Shown: piece after piece, positions 24,816 to 35,133 of the stretch
Layout: each line of letters begins with the position of its first letter
Position numbering within the stretch: position 1 is the stretch's first letter
DNA from: Parasitella parasitica
Lineage: Eukaryota > Mucoromycota > Mucoromycetes > Mucorales > Mucoraceae
Direction: 5' to 3'
DNA: 35,185 nt
Assembly (NCBI GenBank): GCA_025201805.1
Contig: MU619392.1
Coordinates: 29,844 to 65,028 of the forward strand
Notes under the pieces: generated by a model
Databases searched by the model: none
What the model was told of the DNA's origin: nothing
What the model saw: only the letters and a program-made list of their open reading frames with translations
Position numbers and translations under genes: made by a program

Positions 24816-25885
24816 ATAACCGTGTTGAACAGTGTTGATAACGAATGAATTGTTGGTGATATTTGTCCATTGTTTAAAATACTTGCTGAGCCGACCTCCC
24901 ACTGGGTCAGATGTTGTGTCGTTGAGTTGAACTGGTGAAGATGTTGTTATTGTTGTTGTTGATTCTACTGACGAAAAAGGTTGGTGTTTTTCTTGCGGTT
25001 GTTTTGTTGAAGTTTGTTGTTGCTGTTGGTTCTGGTATTGTTCTTTTAGTTGCTGTTGTTGCTGAAACCACCCTGCTGTGAGAGTGTACCTGATCGAAAA
25101 AAACGAGAGTTTTGAACCTGTGGATGGAGAGCCAGAGTTGGATGAGATACAATTAAAGCGACGTTGCTCACGATTAACTGTAGCCTCAGGAGTTGCTTTT
25201 CTTGCCACCGTTTGTTGAACGAGAGTTTGTTGGGACTTGTCCAAAGGAAGAGTGTAATTAATCTCTGCATCATTATCAAGGCGAAATGATGGGTTAATGG
25301 CACGGAGAGCAATATTGCTTCGTTGCTGGGTCATCGTCGAGCAGACAAGAACAAGGAGGGGGGCGTACATCACGCAACACGGTGCTATAATGCTCCAAGT
25401 TGGGATTCCCGGTTTCGTGGGTGAAAATAATATGAACGAAGATGTCCAAATAACAAAAAGTAGCTCACAAAAGATACTAGAGATGCTTAAAAGCGCGATC
25501 CTCATGCTTTTGTCCACGATTCATGACACATTCAGCTGCAGGAATAGTAGCAGGGGTTCGATAAATCCAGATGGGCCATTAGAGGATATGCTTCGATGAT
25601 AGTCTTGGGTTCTGAGTCAGGAATAGGCTTGGAGTGATAGATTGGATTATCTAATTCTGTGAGTTCCGTAAGAGCATCCAAGAGGGACCAGTCATATTGA
25701 GGTCGAGTACCGAAAAAGTGGAGAAGTGGCATAATCGCAGTGATCTCTTCTGACTGCATTGGTGTAGACATGGCAATGACATCCGCTGACTGCATAGGAG
25801 TAGGTACGGAAGCCGCATGTAGCTGGGCCTGAAGCGAGGCAAATTGTTGCTGTAAAGCCAAGAGTTGTTCTTTAATAGTAGACAC
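24816..25885 (-). mobile_element. Decayed retroelement gag-like/pol N-terminal region
   Basis: On the minus strand a frame opens with ATG at 25885 (MSTIKEQLLALQQQFASLQ, coiled-coil-like) and contains FFGTRPQYDWSLLDALTEL, LDNPIYHSKPIPDSE and IIEAYPLMAHLDL before it breaks. Shifted frames continue with MTQQRSNIALRAINPSF, TLPLDKSQQTLVQQTVARK, a Gln-rich linker, and finally VGGRLSKYFKQWTNITNN...HGYHISF. The last block is the segment that normally precedes the RT domain in DIRS/Ngaro-like elements. Several stops and frameshifts make it inactive. It abuts the RT fragment head to head, so the two cannot be one colinear copy. Confidence 0.55.
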
Positions 25886-26349
25886 CCGGTTAAATTGTAA
25901 ATGTGAAAATAAAAGCTGGTAATGATCGAGCGAAAAAGGAGATCGACACTATAGATAATGTCTTTAGTGCCTTTGTATATCTTTGGATTTGCTTAAAATA
26001 AAACTTCAAAAAGATTCTAGTCTCAAGAAGTTCTTACGAGAAATTTCTTTTAACCTTGAATTTGACTTGTTTCAAGAAATTATTCTTCTCTGGCTTTGTG
26101 AGCCTCATATCGTTAGCGTTTCAAGCATTTTAATTTTACATTTAGAAAGACTTCTCAAAACAAACTGAGAAATAACCAACATATGAAGAGTATAGGCTTT
26201 TCAGACCTTAAATTATATCAAATTATCATAAGTTGTCTTATTATTTTTAATTCATAATAAAATGTTGGCTGTTATGAAACTCACTAACTGCGTATATTTG
26301 TTTGATTTGGTTGTACATTATTATATGAAAATGCATGCAGATGATCTGT
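25886..26349. other. Spacer between retroelement remnant and transporter 3' end
   Basis: 464 bp. It may include the leader or terminal repeat of the gag-like remnant and the 3' UTR of the amino-acid transporter. A 61-codon frame at 25983-26168 has no motifs. Nothing else is supported. Confidence 0.45.
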
Positions 26350-28307
26350 TTAAAGTTCACAAGGGCGAATACTCCAAACAGTGCCGAATATAGCCAAAAG
26401 GATGGATACTACCAACAGAAACCAGTTCATGAGCGTTTCATGTATGGACATCTTTTCTTTAAATAGCCGCAAATGGCACACGAGTGGAAAGATGATTGAT
26501 ATAGTGAAACTAAACAAAGCACCTAATAAGGACTGTTATACAATAGCTTAGTATAAGTACAATGTATTTATGATAGGATCAATAAGGATTTACCATGACT
26601 TTGTCGAATCCAGGAAATACGAGAGCAATGTATACTAATAAAGCCGTAACCAGAGATCTTCCAACGATTGTTAATGCATTTTTTCTCCAACTGACACTTA
26701 ACCATGATTCAAACTTAGGGTTGCTAAACAACGCAATCTCCCAGCTCATATTTAATGGCTGCATCATCAACCCATATTTTGCAATGGGTGTCAAGACAAG
26801 CAGCCAAATGGCAAATCGATTCAAGAGCTGACTGTAATCCTCTATTAATGCCAAGTTCTGAGTGATTTCCTGAAGCGCTTCCTGGCCAAACATGAGATAA
26901 CCTACTATAGCCATCAAGAAATATATGACAGCAGTGATTTGGTAAGTTAAATCAACCATACGATTGTATTGTTTCGGATTCTCCATGTCGCGGTAGATTG
27001 AGGGAAACACCGCATGGCCAGCAAAGCCAGACATAATCAATCCAAAACTCAGGGGTAAATTTGAAATATCATTGGGGATTATTTCGGTATCCTGTACTTT
27101 GATTTAGACAAATATGTGCGAGTGTAATATATAACAAACAATCAACTCACCATGGGGTCAAAAAGACTGCCAGGCCTCTGCTCTTTCGACAATCCATCAT
27201 ACAGTACGATAATCACAAGGCTAACACAAGCTATAATACCAATAAGGCTTGTATAGGCTAGCTTTTTTATGGGAAGGAATACAGTAGGCGTAAGGATGCA
27301 GAGTGAAAGTATTCTCGTGCTAATAAGGTCTAATTCTGGAAACAAAGACTGAATTCCATCTCCTAACAGCACAATCATTGCCACACTATTGAATTAATAT
27401 GTATAAATTTAGCCATTTCTGCCACTTGAGATTAGCTCAGATCATATATAGTTACCCGATAGTGATAAGCTCAATAACAAACACTGTACTTATCAGTGTC
27501 CGTCCTTTATCTCCAAACGCTACTTGGCCCATATCTCCATACGTTCCTCCGCAATCTGAACTGTTTGCATTTAAGCATTTGATAATGATCTTGGCCGTGT
27601 AATTTGTGGCAAAGCAGCAGAAAAAGAAGATCAGCGATCCATATAGCCAACCAGCCAACCGCAGAGAAAGAGGCAATGCTAAAATACCCACACCCACAAG
27701 CACATTGACTGCATTGAATACAGATTGCAAAAAGCTGCTCTTGCTCACAAAGCACACTTCGCCCTGAGGATGTTTTTGATCAGTGCCTGAAGGGACCAGA
27801 CAGAGCTGCTGGGAAATTATGGAAGCTACTGTAGCATGGCGAGAGAGAGGCTCAAAACTACTGTAGCCGGTATGTTGCACCATATCTGTCTGTTGAGAGA
27901 ATGTACGATAAGCTTTGTTGTTTTCCAGATTTGCATCACTATTTAACAAAAGATAATGTTATTTTTTGTATGAGTTGTGAGTGTCACCCATAGTAGCTTT
28001 ACTTTTGTTTGAATAGGAACTGCTCTTCATCGTCCTGTACAATGATCGGTATATCTGACACATTGGTATGGCTGTTTTGAACAGATATGCCGTCCGCCAT
28101 GTAAAGAATAGAGGCACGAGAGTATGAGCCAGCAAAGTTCTGGATTGAAGCTCTGATGGATTGAGGTCTTGAATTGGGGGTTCCCTGTGCAGAATAGAAG
28201 CGATCCTCATCATCGTCCTCATCGGACAGGTAATGATTGGGTCGTAGACTATGCGACGGATGAGTGTTACTAGGTACTCGAATGCTTTCAGTCTGCTTGC
28301 TGTACAT
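26350..28307 (-). CDS. Vacuolar-type amino-acid transporter (Aa_trans/Avt family)
   Basis: Amino-acid/H+ transporter of the AAAP family, probably on the vacuolar membrane like yeast Avt proteins. Exons in transcript order: 28307-28003, 27938-27456, 27385-27151, 27091-26594, 26532-26350; 567 residues. The first roughly 150 residues are hydrophilic, Ser-rich and acidic (YLSDEDDDEDRFYSAQGTP), as in the cytosolic tail of Avt1. TM1 is VFNAVNVLVGVGILALPLSL, the hallmark NxxxGxGxLxxP signature. Later blocks include GGTYGDMGQVAFG, GVAMIVLLGDGI, GLIMSGFAGHAVFPSIYRDM and LTPIAKYGLMMQPL. The C-terminal exon carries the last two TM helices. All four introns are 54-66 nt and in consistent phase. The transported amino acid cannot be predicted. 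Confidence 0.93.
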
Positions 28308-29754
28308 ATGCGCAGTAGGAAATCTGATGAATGAAAAGAAGGATGAAGCAGTGCAAAGACAACATCAGATTGTTAAATAGCTTATTTGAAATTTTGAAAC
28401 ATATACCGAGATATCAAACACTTGCAAAAGTAGGGGGGGTACCTGAATCAAGGAATGTGAAGCACAGACTTGGCTTCAAGCACGATTAAACGGCATATTT
28501 TCTGTTACACCAGCGTTATGTACATAATAGATTCGCCTGTATCAGAATACGGCTTTTACAGAAATGTGAACACTGAAAAGTGAATTTGTATTATGTTCAC
28601 TGCTGATGCCTATCTGTTTCAAGATAAAACACTGAAATGCGTGAATATACAAGACTTAGTCAATTCAAAGTAAATAAAGTTGGGGGATTTTGACTCTCAA
28701 GAAGATGATGTATACATGTTTTTTCATCAACTAACTGCCAGGATTTTGAAGCTGATCCAACAACATAAGAATGAGACGGACTAAACCATGCACAGGGGGT
28801 CATTTAATGGCTTAAACATATACAAAGAATATCCAAATTGGTGTCACCAAGCATCCATACTCAATCTTGGTGTAATCAATTAGCGCGGCTACTGTATGAG
28901 AGCAGAATGCTTTGTTTATCGAGTCTTTGTGTCTCTAAAGTATGGGATTCAATTTATTTCTCGGGTCAAAACTACCATACTTGAAGTGGCGCTACAAAAC
29001 ACCTCCAGTGTATCACCTGCAAACTAGCCTGGTCTCTCCACATTTGGCTAAATATTCTTTCAAACATGATTGTTTCTTCTTGATCAAAGTTGACATTGGA
29101 GAGATCTGATGCTAACTTGACCTTGAATTCCCGGCGTCTTTCCTCGAAAGAAATGGCTCAATGCTGAGTTGTAAGCTTTTGGAGCACGTAGTGACATGTT
29201 GTTGATGGAAAGTAAGCATCCCTTTCATTTACTCACAAATGCAACATCTATTTTAGGTAAATATGACGTAAAGATTACAGATATACGTCAGCCAACCTGC
29301 TATTTGATTGAACAAGCGGTTTTTTGTACTCTTTCTTCCTCTCTATCATTATTATCTCTTTTTCTACCCTTCTTAAAACTTTTCCATTTCACCGTTTGAT
29401 TTAACATTTGTTGAGATACATAAGCATTTAAAAGGAAAATATTAATTTTGTACAGTCAATTAAAGTAAACCTAGAATCAAACCTACAACTCGAAGAAGAA
29501 ATACCAGAGTTGCCAAAAAATAAACACACACAAAAAGGTAAAACCGCAATTACTAATATAGATGATCATGGAAAAAATTGCTGGAAAATTGACACTTTCT
29601 TTTTTTTTTTTCTTTTTCTAGCTTTGCCATACACTACCTTTCACACTTTTTGCACTCAATAAATCTGTAAGCAAATCATCTCAATCTAGATATATTAGAA
29701 AATCGATTCCCTAATCGTATCGTAAAAATTTTAATTAGGAAATCAACATTTTAA
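28308..29754. other. Divergent intergenic region, Avt-like to Atf1-like gene
   Basis: 1.45 kb of promoter space for both flanking genes. It holds two ATF/CRE-type sites at 29263-29290. On the minus strand at about 28979-29160 there is a coding-like stretch (FEERRREFKVKLASDL, EETIMFERIFSQMWRD) without a start codon or recognisable family; it could be a gene remnant. No RNA gene is seen. Confidence 0.5.
29263..29290. promoter_or_regulatory. Pair of ATF/CRE sites upstream of the Atf1-like gene
   Basis: TATGACGTAA contains the M26-type heptamer ATGACGT (29263-29269) and TGACGTAA (29264-29271). The opposite orientation TACGTCA follows at 29284-29290. These are the binding sequences known for Atf1/CREB bZIP dimers in fission yeast. 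They lie about 470-490 bp upstream of the ATG of a bZIP gene of that very family. Binding is inferred. Confidence 0.55.
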
Positions 29755-31224
29755 ATGACTGGCATCGATCATAAAGGGAAGAAAGAAGCAGCCAATGCTG
29801 CCTCCAAACCAGTTGATGAATCACAAGTTGAAAATCAAACCAAGCAATCAAACGCTCCAGGTAATTCCACTACATGCTTTTTAGATTAAAAGGTTCATGA
29901 AATGCTCACCATCATGGCAGGCGTAGACACAGCTCCAATGGCCGTATTACCATTGAATTCAAGCACCAAGTTGGATCAAGAGCCAAATCCTTTCGAACAG
30001 AGTTTCTCGGGTGTCGCTGCCGATGACAAAATAAAGGACAAACTCAAACTGCCTCCAGTTGCTTCTATCACAAGTCCTTCCCCTGTAATGGGCTCTTCAT
30101 CAAATAATAACAACACAAGCAATGTTATAGGAGGCGGCGTTTTACCAAAGGAGGTCTCGAATCAGTTTACTTGGGATACTCTTCGTACTGGTCCTTTATC
30201 TCCATCCATGCTCCAAGGTCCTGCCAACCCTGACGAGTACTATCCCAAAAGCAATGGTCAATTGGGCCTTCCAATGTCTTATTCAGCTAGAAGTTCTTTC
30301 TCCACAACTTCAAATGATGTACAATATCCCATAAAGGTAGAGCAGCAACAGAATATGTATTCTCATCCTGCCACTGTTGCTGCTGCTACTCCTTCTCAAC
30401 CATCGAAGCGCACTCGTCAGCAATCGTCTAGCAGTGCAAGTCGAAAACGATCAGTTTCCCAACAGGCAGATGACGACTACCTATCTATGGATAGCAACGA
30501 ATCAAATGGCCATAGTAAATCCCGCAGAAGGTCATCCGCAGTAACAAATGACTCTGAAGAAGATGATAGCGCTGCTATTAATGGAAACAGCAGCAAAAAG
30601 AAGTCAAAATCAAACAGTAAAGACCCTGAAGACGACGAAAAGAGAAAGAACTTTTTAGAAAGAAATCGAATTGGTAAATTAACAATTTTGCATATGATCA
30701 CGTACATGCTTGGTTGACACTTATATGTAGCTGCATTGAAATGCCGTCAAAGAAAGAAGCAATGGCTGAACAACCTTCAGGCAAAAGTTGAATTTTTAAC
30801 AAGTGATAACGAAAGGCTCCAAATTCAATCAGAAAGTTTAAAAGAAGAAATTGTTAATTTGAAGACGTTACTTTTGGCTCACAAAGATTGCCCTGTTGCG
30901 CAATCAAATGGTTTTCATCCTAATTCTATACAAAAATCCATGCCCTCTATGATGTCAACGCAAATGATGCGACAAGGCATCCCTTCTTCTATGGGCATGA
31001 TGGCCCAGCAACCCTCTTTTCTCAATAGAAACTCGACATCGACTTCCAACTCGGCATTGTCTACTTCAGGTTCAGGAACCTCCAATTCAACAGTGGCTGC
31101 CACTTCGTCTTCATCCACCTCCATCCCACAGTATCAACGTGCAAATATGATGACTGTACAACCGCAACAATCAAATCAACAAGGCATGGTTGCAGGTGGT
31201 TCTTCTGGAGTATTGAGATTTTAA
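29755..31224 (+). CDS. Atf1/CREB-type bZIP transcription factor
   Basis: Stress-type transcription factor related to S. pombe Atf1 and filamentous-fungal AtfA. Exons 29755-29860, 29921-30673 and 30731-31224 give 450 residues. The N-terminal half has the Aft1-family motifs EPNPFEQSFSG with LPPVASITSPSP, and FTWDTLRTGPLSPSML. Ser/Thr-rich low-complexity regions with several SP/TP sites follow, then a basic patch. The bZIP begins at KRKNFLERNRIAALKCRQRK (about 275-295, intron exactly inside the basic region after Ile286) and has a five-leucine zipper: Leu302, 309, 316, 323 and 330 at perfect heptads. The C-tail is Ser/Met/Gln-rich. Target sites are expected to be TGACGT. Two such sites occur upstream of the gene itself. 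Confidence 0.94.
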
Positions 31225-31501
31225 GCAGTAGCAAACAATGCTACGCAATTGATCAGCGTTACAATCTCGATTGAATTTACCCATATACACACGCAGAACT
31301 CAACTAAATGCCTCGTTTTTTCCTTTTTCTTATTTGTACGATATCAACACAACAAATCCCATATTTTATATTTACATTTTATTATTTGACTTTTTTTTTT
31401 TTTTTTTTTTTTTTTTCTATTTTCACGAAATAAAATCCAAACATTGCGTCTAATCGACTACAAAATAGTTTGAGATGAATTGCTATGAGGTGAGGTAAAG
31501 G
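31225..31501. terminator. Shared 3' region of convergent bZIP and PHF5A genes, with poly-T run
   Basis: 277 bp between the two convergent stop codons. It contains a T tract of about 27 nt (about 31390-31416) and AATAAAATC shortly after it on the plus strand, so a polyadenylation signal for the bZIP gene may lie here. The T tract is a poly-A on the minus strand. Assignment as a termination region is inference from position. Confidence 0.4.
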
Positions 31502-31896
31502 CTACCTATTTTTGAACCCAAACTTTTTCCGCTCATAGAACAAGTCTGTTTTCGAAGACCCAAGGTTGATAATCTTTGGGCATCCTTCACGGTCCTTTTC
31601 TAATCGAGTGCATTCCACACAATAATAAGCGTCTGAAACACCTGGGCCACTACAAATAACACAGCGACCTTTAAACGAGCCTATGTAATATATTCATTAA
31701 AATAAGACTATATATGTCAATTAATCAAACATCACAACTTACCAAAATCGCACTCATCACAGATGCGAACTAAGGTTGCAGGGCGAACATACGAATCGCA
31801 GATAATGCAACGGCCATCACATGTTTGGCACAGTCTTCCTAAAACAATGCCACTTTGTTTTCTGCAAAAAATTAAATCAGGATGATGTTTTGCCAT
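31502..31896 (-). CDS. RDS3: Splicing factor PHF5A/Rds3 (SF3b subunit)
   Basis: Small zinc-binding protein of the U2 snRNP SF3b complex that helps SF3B1 hold the branch-site adenosine. Exons 31896-31743 and 31680-31502 give 110 residues, the same length as human PHF5A. Near-invariant blocks: [62 protein letters not shown], and [15 protein letters not shown]. The CxxC pairs that form the zinc knot are intact. A phase-1 intron interrupts the DFG codon. The gene is convergent with the bZIP factor. Confidence 0.97.
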
Positions 31897-32708
31897 CTTG
31901 TATAATATGTATAACTGAGAAAGAAGAAATGCGAAAAGAATTTTGGCTTTGCGCGCAGTATTTTATGTGAGCTTTTAGTGGACCGTGACGTATATTACTA
32001 ATGCAACATCCCGGCCTTGTGAGGGCAATGATGAAAGATAAGAGATACTGCTATTGTTGAGTTGCTTACACTACTGTAAGGCTAAGTCTCTCCAATGAAA
32101 CTCAAAAACAATATATTCAATTCAACAAAAGACATAATCTGTATTTTGTAATATATCGTGCAAAATCATTTGTTTCTCTGGATAGTCCAAATAATTCCAA
32201 GAAGCTGTTGTTTATAATTTTACTGCTCAGCAGTTATATTCCCTGTAATTTTTACATGTCGGTTAAGTTGTTGATACAAGCAGCACAATTGGCAAACAAT
32301 AAAGAAGTTGTTAATCACACATACATCTCTACACATCAATATCCGATGTCGTTGGGATTTTTTTATCATCAAAGCGAGTAGCAACAATTCACAGGGAATG
32401 GGCTAATCAATGAGCTAGCAGCGTAGATTTAAGTAATAAAAACTTGTGAAGTACGTTTTTGCACGCAATTAGTGATACCAAAAACAGCTATCGAATAGTT
32501 TCGTTTTAAGCATAATCTTAGGCAAAGAAAAACACCGGGTCAACTTAATGGAGGTGGAAAATTGTGATTTTTGGCATAAATGCTTTCGCTGCTTGTACAA
32601 TGAAGTGAAGATGTTGTGTATGAGTTGGTGTCTGCACATACATAGGTAATTTTTGCAAAAAAAACTTCTCAATGTTTAACAGTTTCTAGTAGAGATGATA
32701 ACTTTAAA

Positions 32709-32946
32709 GCCTTGTAGCCTATTCGCTTTTAATATAAACTGTATTGTTTCAAACAAAACATTAAGTATGTATTTTGGATATACCTATTGCTCTCATTTCA
32801 AATGGAAATACACTGCTGAGATTCAATCTACAGTCAATTCTGTGGCTGTAAATGAGGGCACTAACTATTTTCAATTCTAGAGCGAAGTATGATTCTACTA
32901 GGTAACGTGGGTATGTCTTAACATGAATCGATAGCTGAGATACTGT
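32709..32946. repeat. Diverged long direct repeat, copy 1
   Basis: Starts near AGCCTTGTAGCC and includes TATACCTATTGC, TGCTGAGATTCAATCTAC, GCTGTAAATGAG, GGTATGTCTTAACATGAATC and GATAGCTGAGATACTGT. The same blocks, in the same order and orientation, recur about 1.4 kb downstream with substitutions and indels. No coding capacity is evident. Confidence 0.6.
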
Positions 32947-33186
32947 ATAATACGGGCTCAAAAACCATTTTTGTATACCTTCATTTTTTTGCTAAAGTAA
33001 TTACCACCAAATCTGAAATATCACCTGTTTCCCCGCCTCAAGGCTTAATTTGCAATCTCTAATATCTTTACAAACTATTAAGCAATAGATACACGACCTT
33101 GAGCCAAAATCTAGTTCTTTTAAACCATTCTACAACATACCCAAGTCTCATTTACTGATCACCATTTTTCTCATATTTTGCTTTGT

Positions 33187-33273
33187 TTGGACCCCAAACC
33201 TCGTATTCGATTTTCAGTTTTCAACTTTGGATCGACCTTCAGGGTCATTTTCAGGTACGGATTTGGGGTCCAA
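33187..33273. repeat. Inverted repeat able to form a hairpin
   Basis: TTGGACCCCAAA (33187-33198) is the exact reverse complement of TTTGGGGTCCAA (33262-33273); the stem can extend inward with CCTCGTA against TACGGA with one gap. The arms are about 63 nt apart. It lies between the two copies of the long direct repeat and might be an internal or terminal part of the same old element. Confidence 0.55.
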
Positions 33274-34099
33274 GTTAAGTATACAGGCTAGTACTAGTAT
33301 GATTACTGTACCTCACTAAGTCTTTTGATTCTCGATATCTATCTTTGCTGTCGAGATATTGTCAAAACTAGATTTTGCGGATTTTCCAAATTTTACAGCA
33401 TTTGTTCCCATACCAAGTATCATATTTTGCAACTAAACCAAGTTCAAGCTCCTAAGTAAAATGTTAAAACACATTTTGTTACACTTACTGGTATTAAACA
33501 TGTTGTACGTAAGCTCGATTTCGGCAAGCTAGAGCCAATTTGGTCTTACCACGTTAAACTTTGTTTCTCTGTTTCTGAAGAAACCACTATGGCACTTTGG
33601 CTTGAGTGATTATTCAAATCTTTTTGAAACCTAATTCTCTACTAGATGTATTATTCTTTAGATAGATATGTCGAAAAAAATATTTTTTCACTTGTTTTTA
33701 GCAGAGGCTTGACTTATTTTCATAACTTTCAGAGCAATAAATAGTATATAAAAATGCATGATATTGCAATCTAAAAATAGACCTACAACATAGCTACTGA
33801 ATTAAGCTAAAAACAGTATCGTTTTTTAACCTTTTGAATGGCTCCATTTTCGCCCTATAAGTCTAGGGCCGGAAAATTGTAGACTCATTTTGGTCGAGAC
33901 AAGATTTTGATTTTTGGCAGAAAAAATCAAGCCACACAGTTGTATACAAAATATTGATTTGTAGGTATGGACATGATGGTTTGTTTGGTCAACTTTATAG
34001 AGCTAAATATGCTCAAAATATGCTTGATTTTACTCAAAAACTATCAAAAAGGGCGTTTTTTGAATATTTGAAAATTGGTAATAACAAAAAGTGTTTCTA

Positions 34100-34396
34100 T
34101 AGCCTTGTAATCTATATGGTTGGATGCAAAATTTATTTTCTGTCATAAAACACTTAGTACGCTATCCAATATACATATTGCGTTTATGAGATATCTAGCA
34201 ATGAACTATGCAAAAAAAACTCGAAACTGATTTGGGTCAAATGTAAGCATAATGCTGAGATTCAATCTACGGCCCTTTTTTTTTCGCTGTAAATGAGTGT
34301 AGCTTCACCTACTCCAAAAATAGAAGAGCACAGCATAATTTGAATAGTTACCTTGCGTATGTCTTTATATGAATGGATAGTTGAGATACAGTGTAT
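34100..34396. repeat. Diverged long direct repeat, copy 2
   Basis: Starts near AGCCTTGTAATC and includes TATACATATTGC, TGCTGAGATTCAATCTAC, GCTGTAAATGAG, CGTATGTCTTTATATGAATG and GATAGTTGAGATACAGT, matching copy 1 in order and orientation. Compared with copy 1 it has a longer T-rich insert after TCTACGG and about 60 nt more in total. Confidence 0.6.
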
Positions 34397-34499
34397 TGTT
34401 GTAAAGTAACATAACGCCCAGGAAATTATGTGAACCCAGCAATCCCTATTGAGCATTATCATATAAATATCCCAAACAAAATATGAATAGACAGACATC

Positions 34500-34838
34500 T
34501 TTATCCCCGTTAGTTATTCTTTATCAGTTTTAGTAACTGAGCAAGACGTTGTTAGAGTTTTTACTGTCAAATAACCAATTCCTATTTTATATCTATTTAT
34601 TTTCTTTCCTATATTGTCAAGTAAATACATAGACCCACGCAGCAGTATAATACAGGTTGTTTGAGGAACTATGTTTGTATGTTTGTTCCTAATATAAACT
34701 ATGTTCTTGTGTTTTAAATGATCCAACTTTATTATATATTAGTAAAGGTTTGTTGACATAGTTATTATTTATTTTACCAGAACTACTGTTGTTGGTGTTA
34801 GTTATATTATTACGGGTAGGTTAAGTAACACCATCGTG
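34500..34838 (-). other. Possible 3' LTR of the minus-strand gypsy remnant, no gene
   Basis: Downstream (lower coordinates) of the integrase tail on the minus strand the sequence starts TGTTACTTAACC at about 34833 and later has AATAAAG near 34730, as an LTR would. It does not obviously match the LTR end at 35134-35185. Boundaries are not defined, and the LTR reading is a weak inference. Confidence 0.25.
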
Positions 34839-34889
34839 ATGTGTCGGTGTTTATTTGAAAAGAGGCTTGCCTCAAAACACTCACCCTTC

Positions 34890-35133
34890 CCAGATTAAGG
34901 GTTACGTGCTCATTGATTGCGCGCAATGAGGCTACATTAACTCGTCTCTTGAGGGGGCAGCCGATTTTATCCTGAAGTTGGCAAGTTCCGTGTTGAAGGA
35001 TGCGACCACGGTGCAAATTTCTGTTTTGTAATTGGAGTCCATCTTGGAGAATTTATTGTGCCTAAGGCGCACAACCTTGGTTCCTGGTGCAAAACGCTTG
35101 CGCCTAATCAGTTGCTTTTCTTGATATTCATTT
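34890..35133 (-). pseudogene. Ty3/gypsy integrase C-terminal fragment
   Basis: Minus-strand translation from just after the LTR end gives RRKRFAPGTKVVRLRHNKF and SKMDSNYKTEICTVVASFNT, the pattern of the integrase GPY/F-type module (RFxPGxKV, KxDxxYxGPFTVV). One frameshift later the frame continues CQLQDKIGCPLKRRVNVASL followed by RAINEH, which matches the typical end (L.D..G.PLKRRVN...LR). The catalytic core and the rest of pol are missing. It is joined directly to an LTR 3' end, so internal sequence has been lost. Confidence 0.65.

Larger units (their letters stand above)
31897..34499. other. Gene-poor region with old repeats
   Basis: 2.6 kb of AT-rich sequence after the PHF5A start. The PHF5A promoter is at the left end; a TGACGTAT sequence lies near 31986. 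The region contains a diverged long direct repeat and a perfect 12-bp inverted repeat. Open frames are short and without motifs. It looks like a decayed, unclassified transposon. Confidence 0.5.

Noticed and set aside
31271-31453. 60-codon open frame after the bZIP gene
   Set aside because: It reads through the poly-T tract as poly-Phe and sits in the 3' region.
33852-33869. GCCCTA..TAGGGC short palindrome
   Set aside because: A 6-bp stem is expected by chance in a window of this size.
34810-35016. 68-codon minus-strand open frame considered as an independent gene
   Set aside because: Its sequence is the frameshifted end of the integrase remnant.
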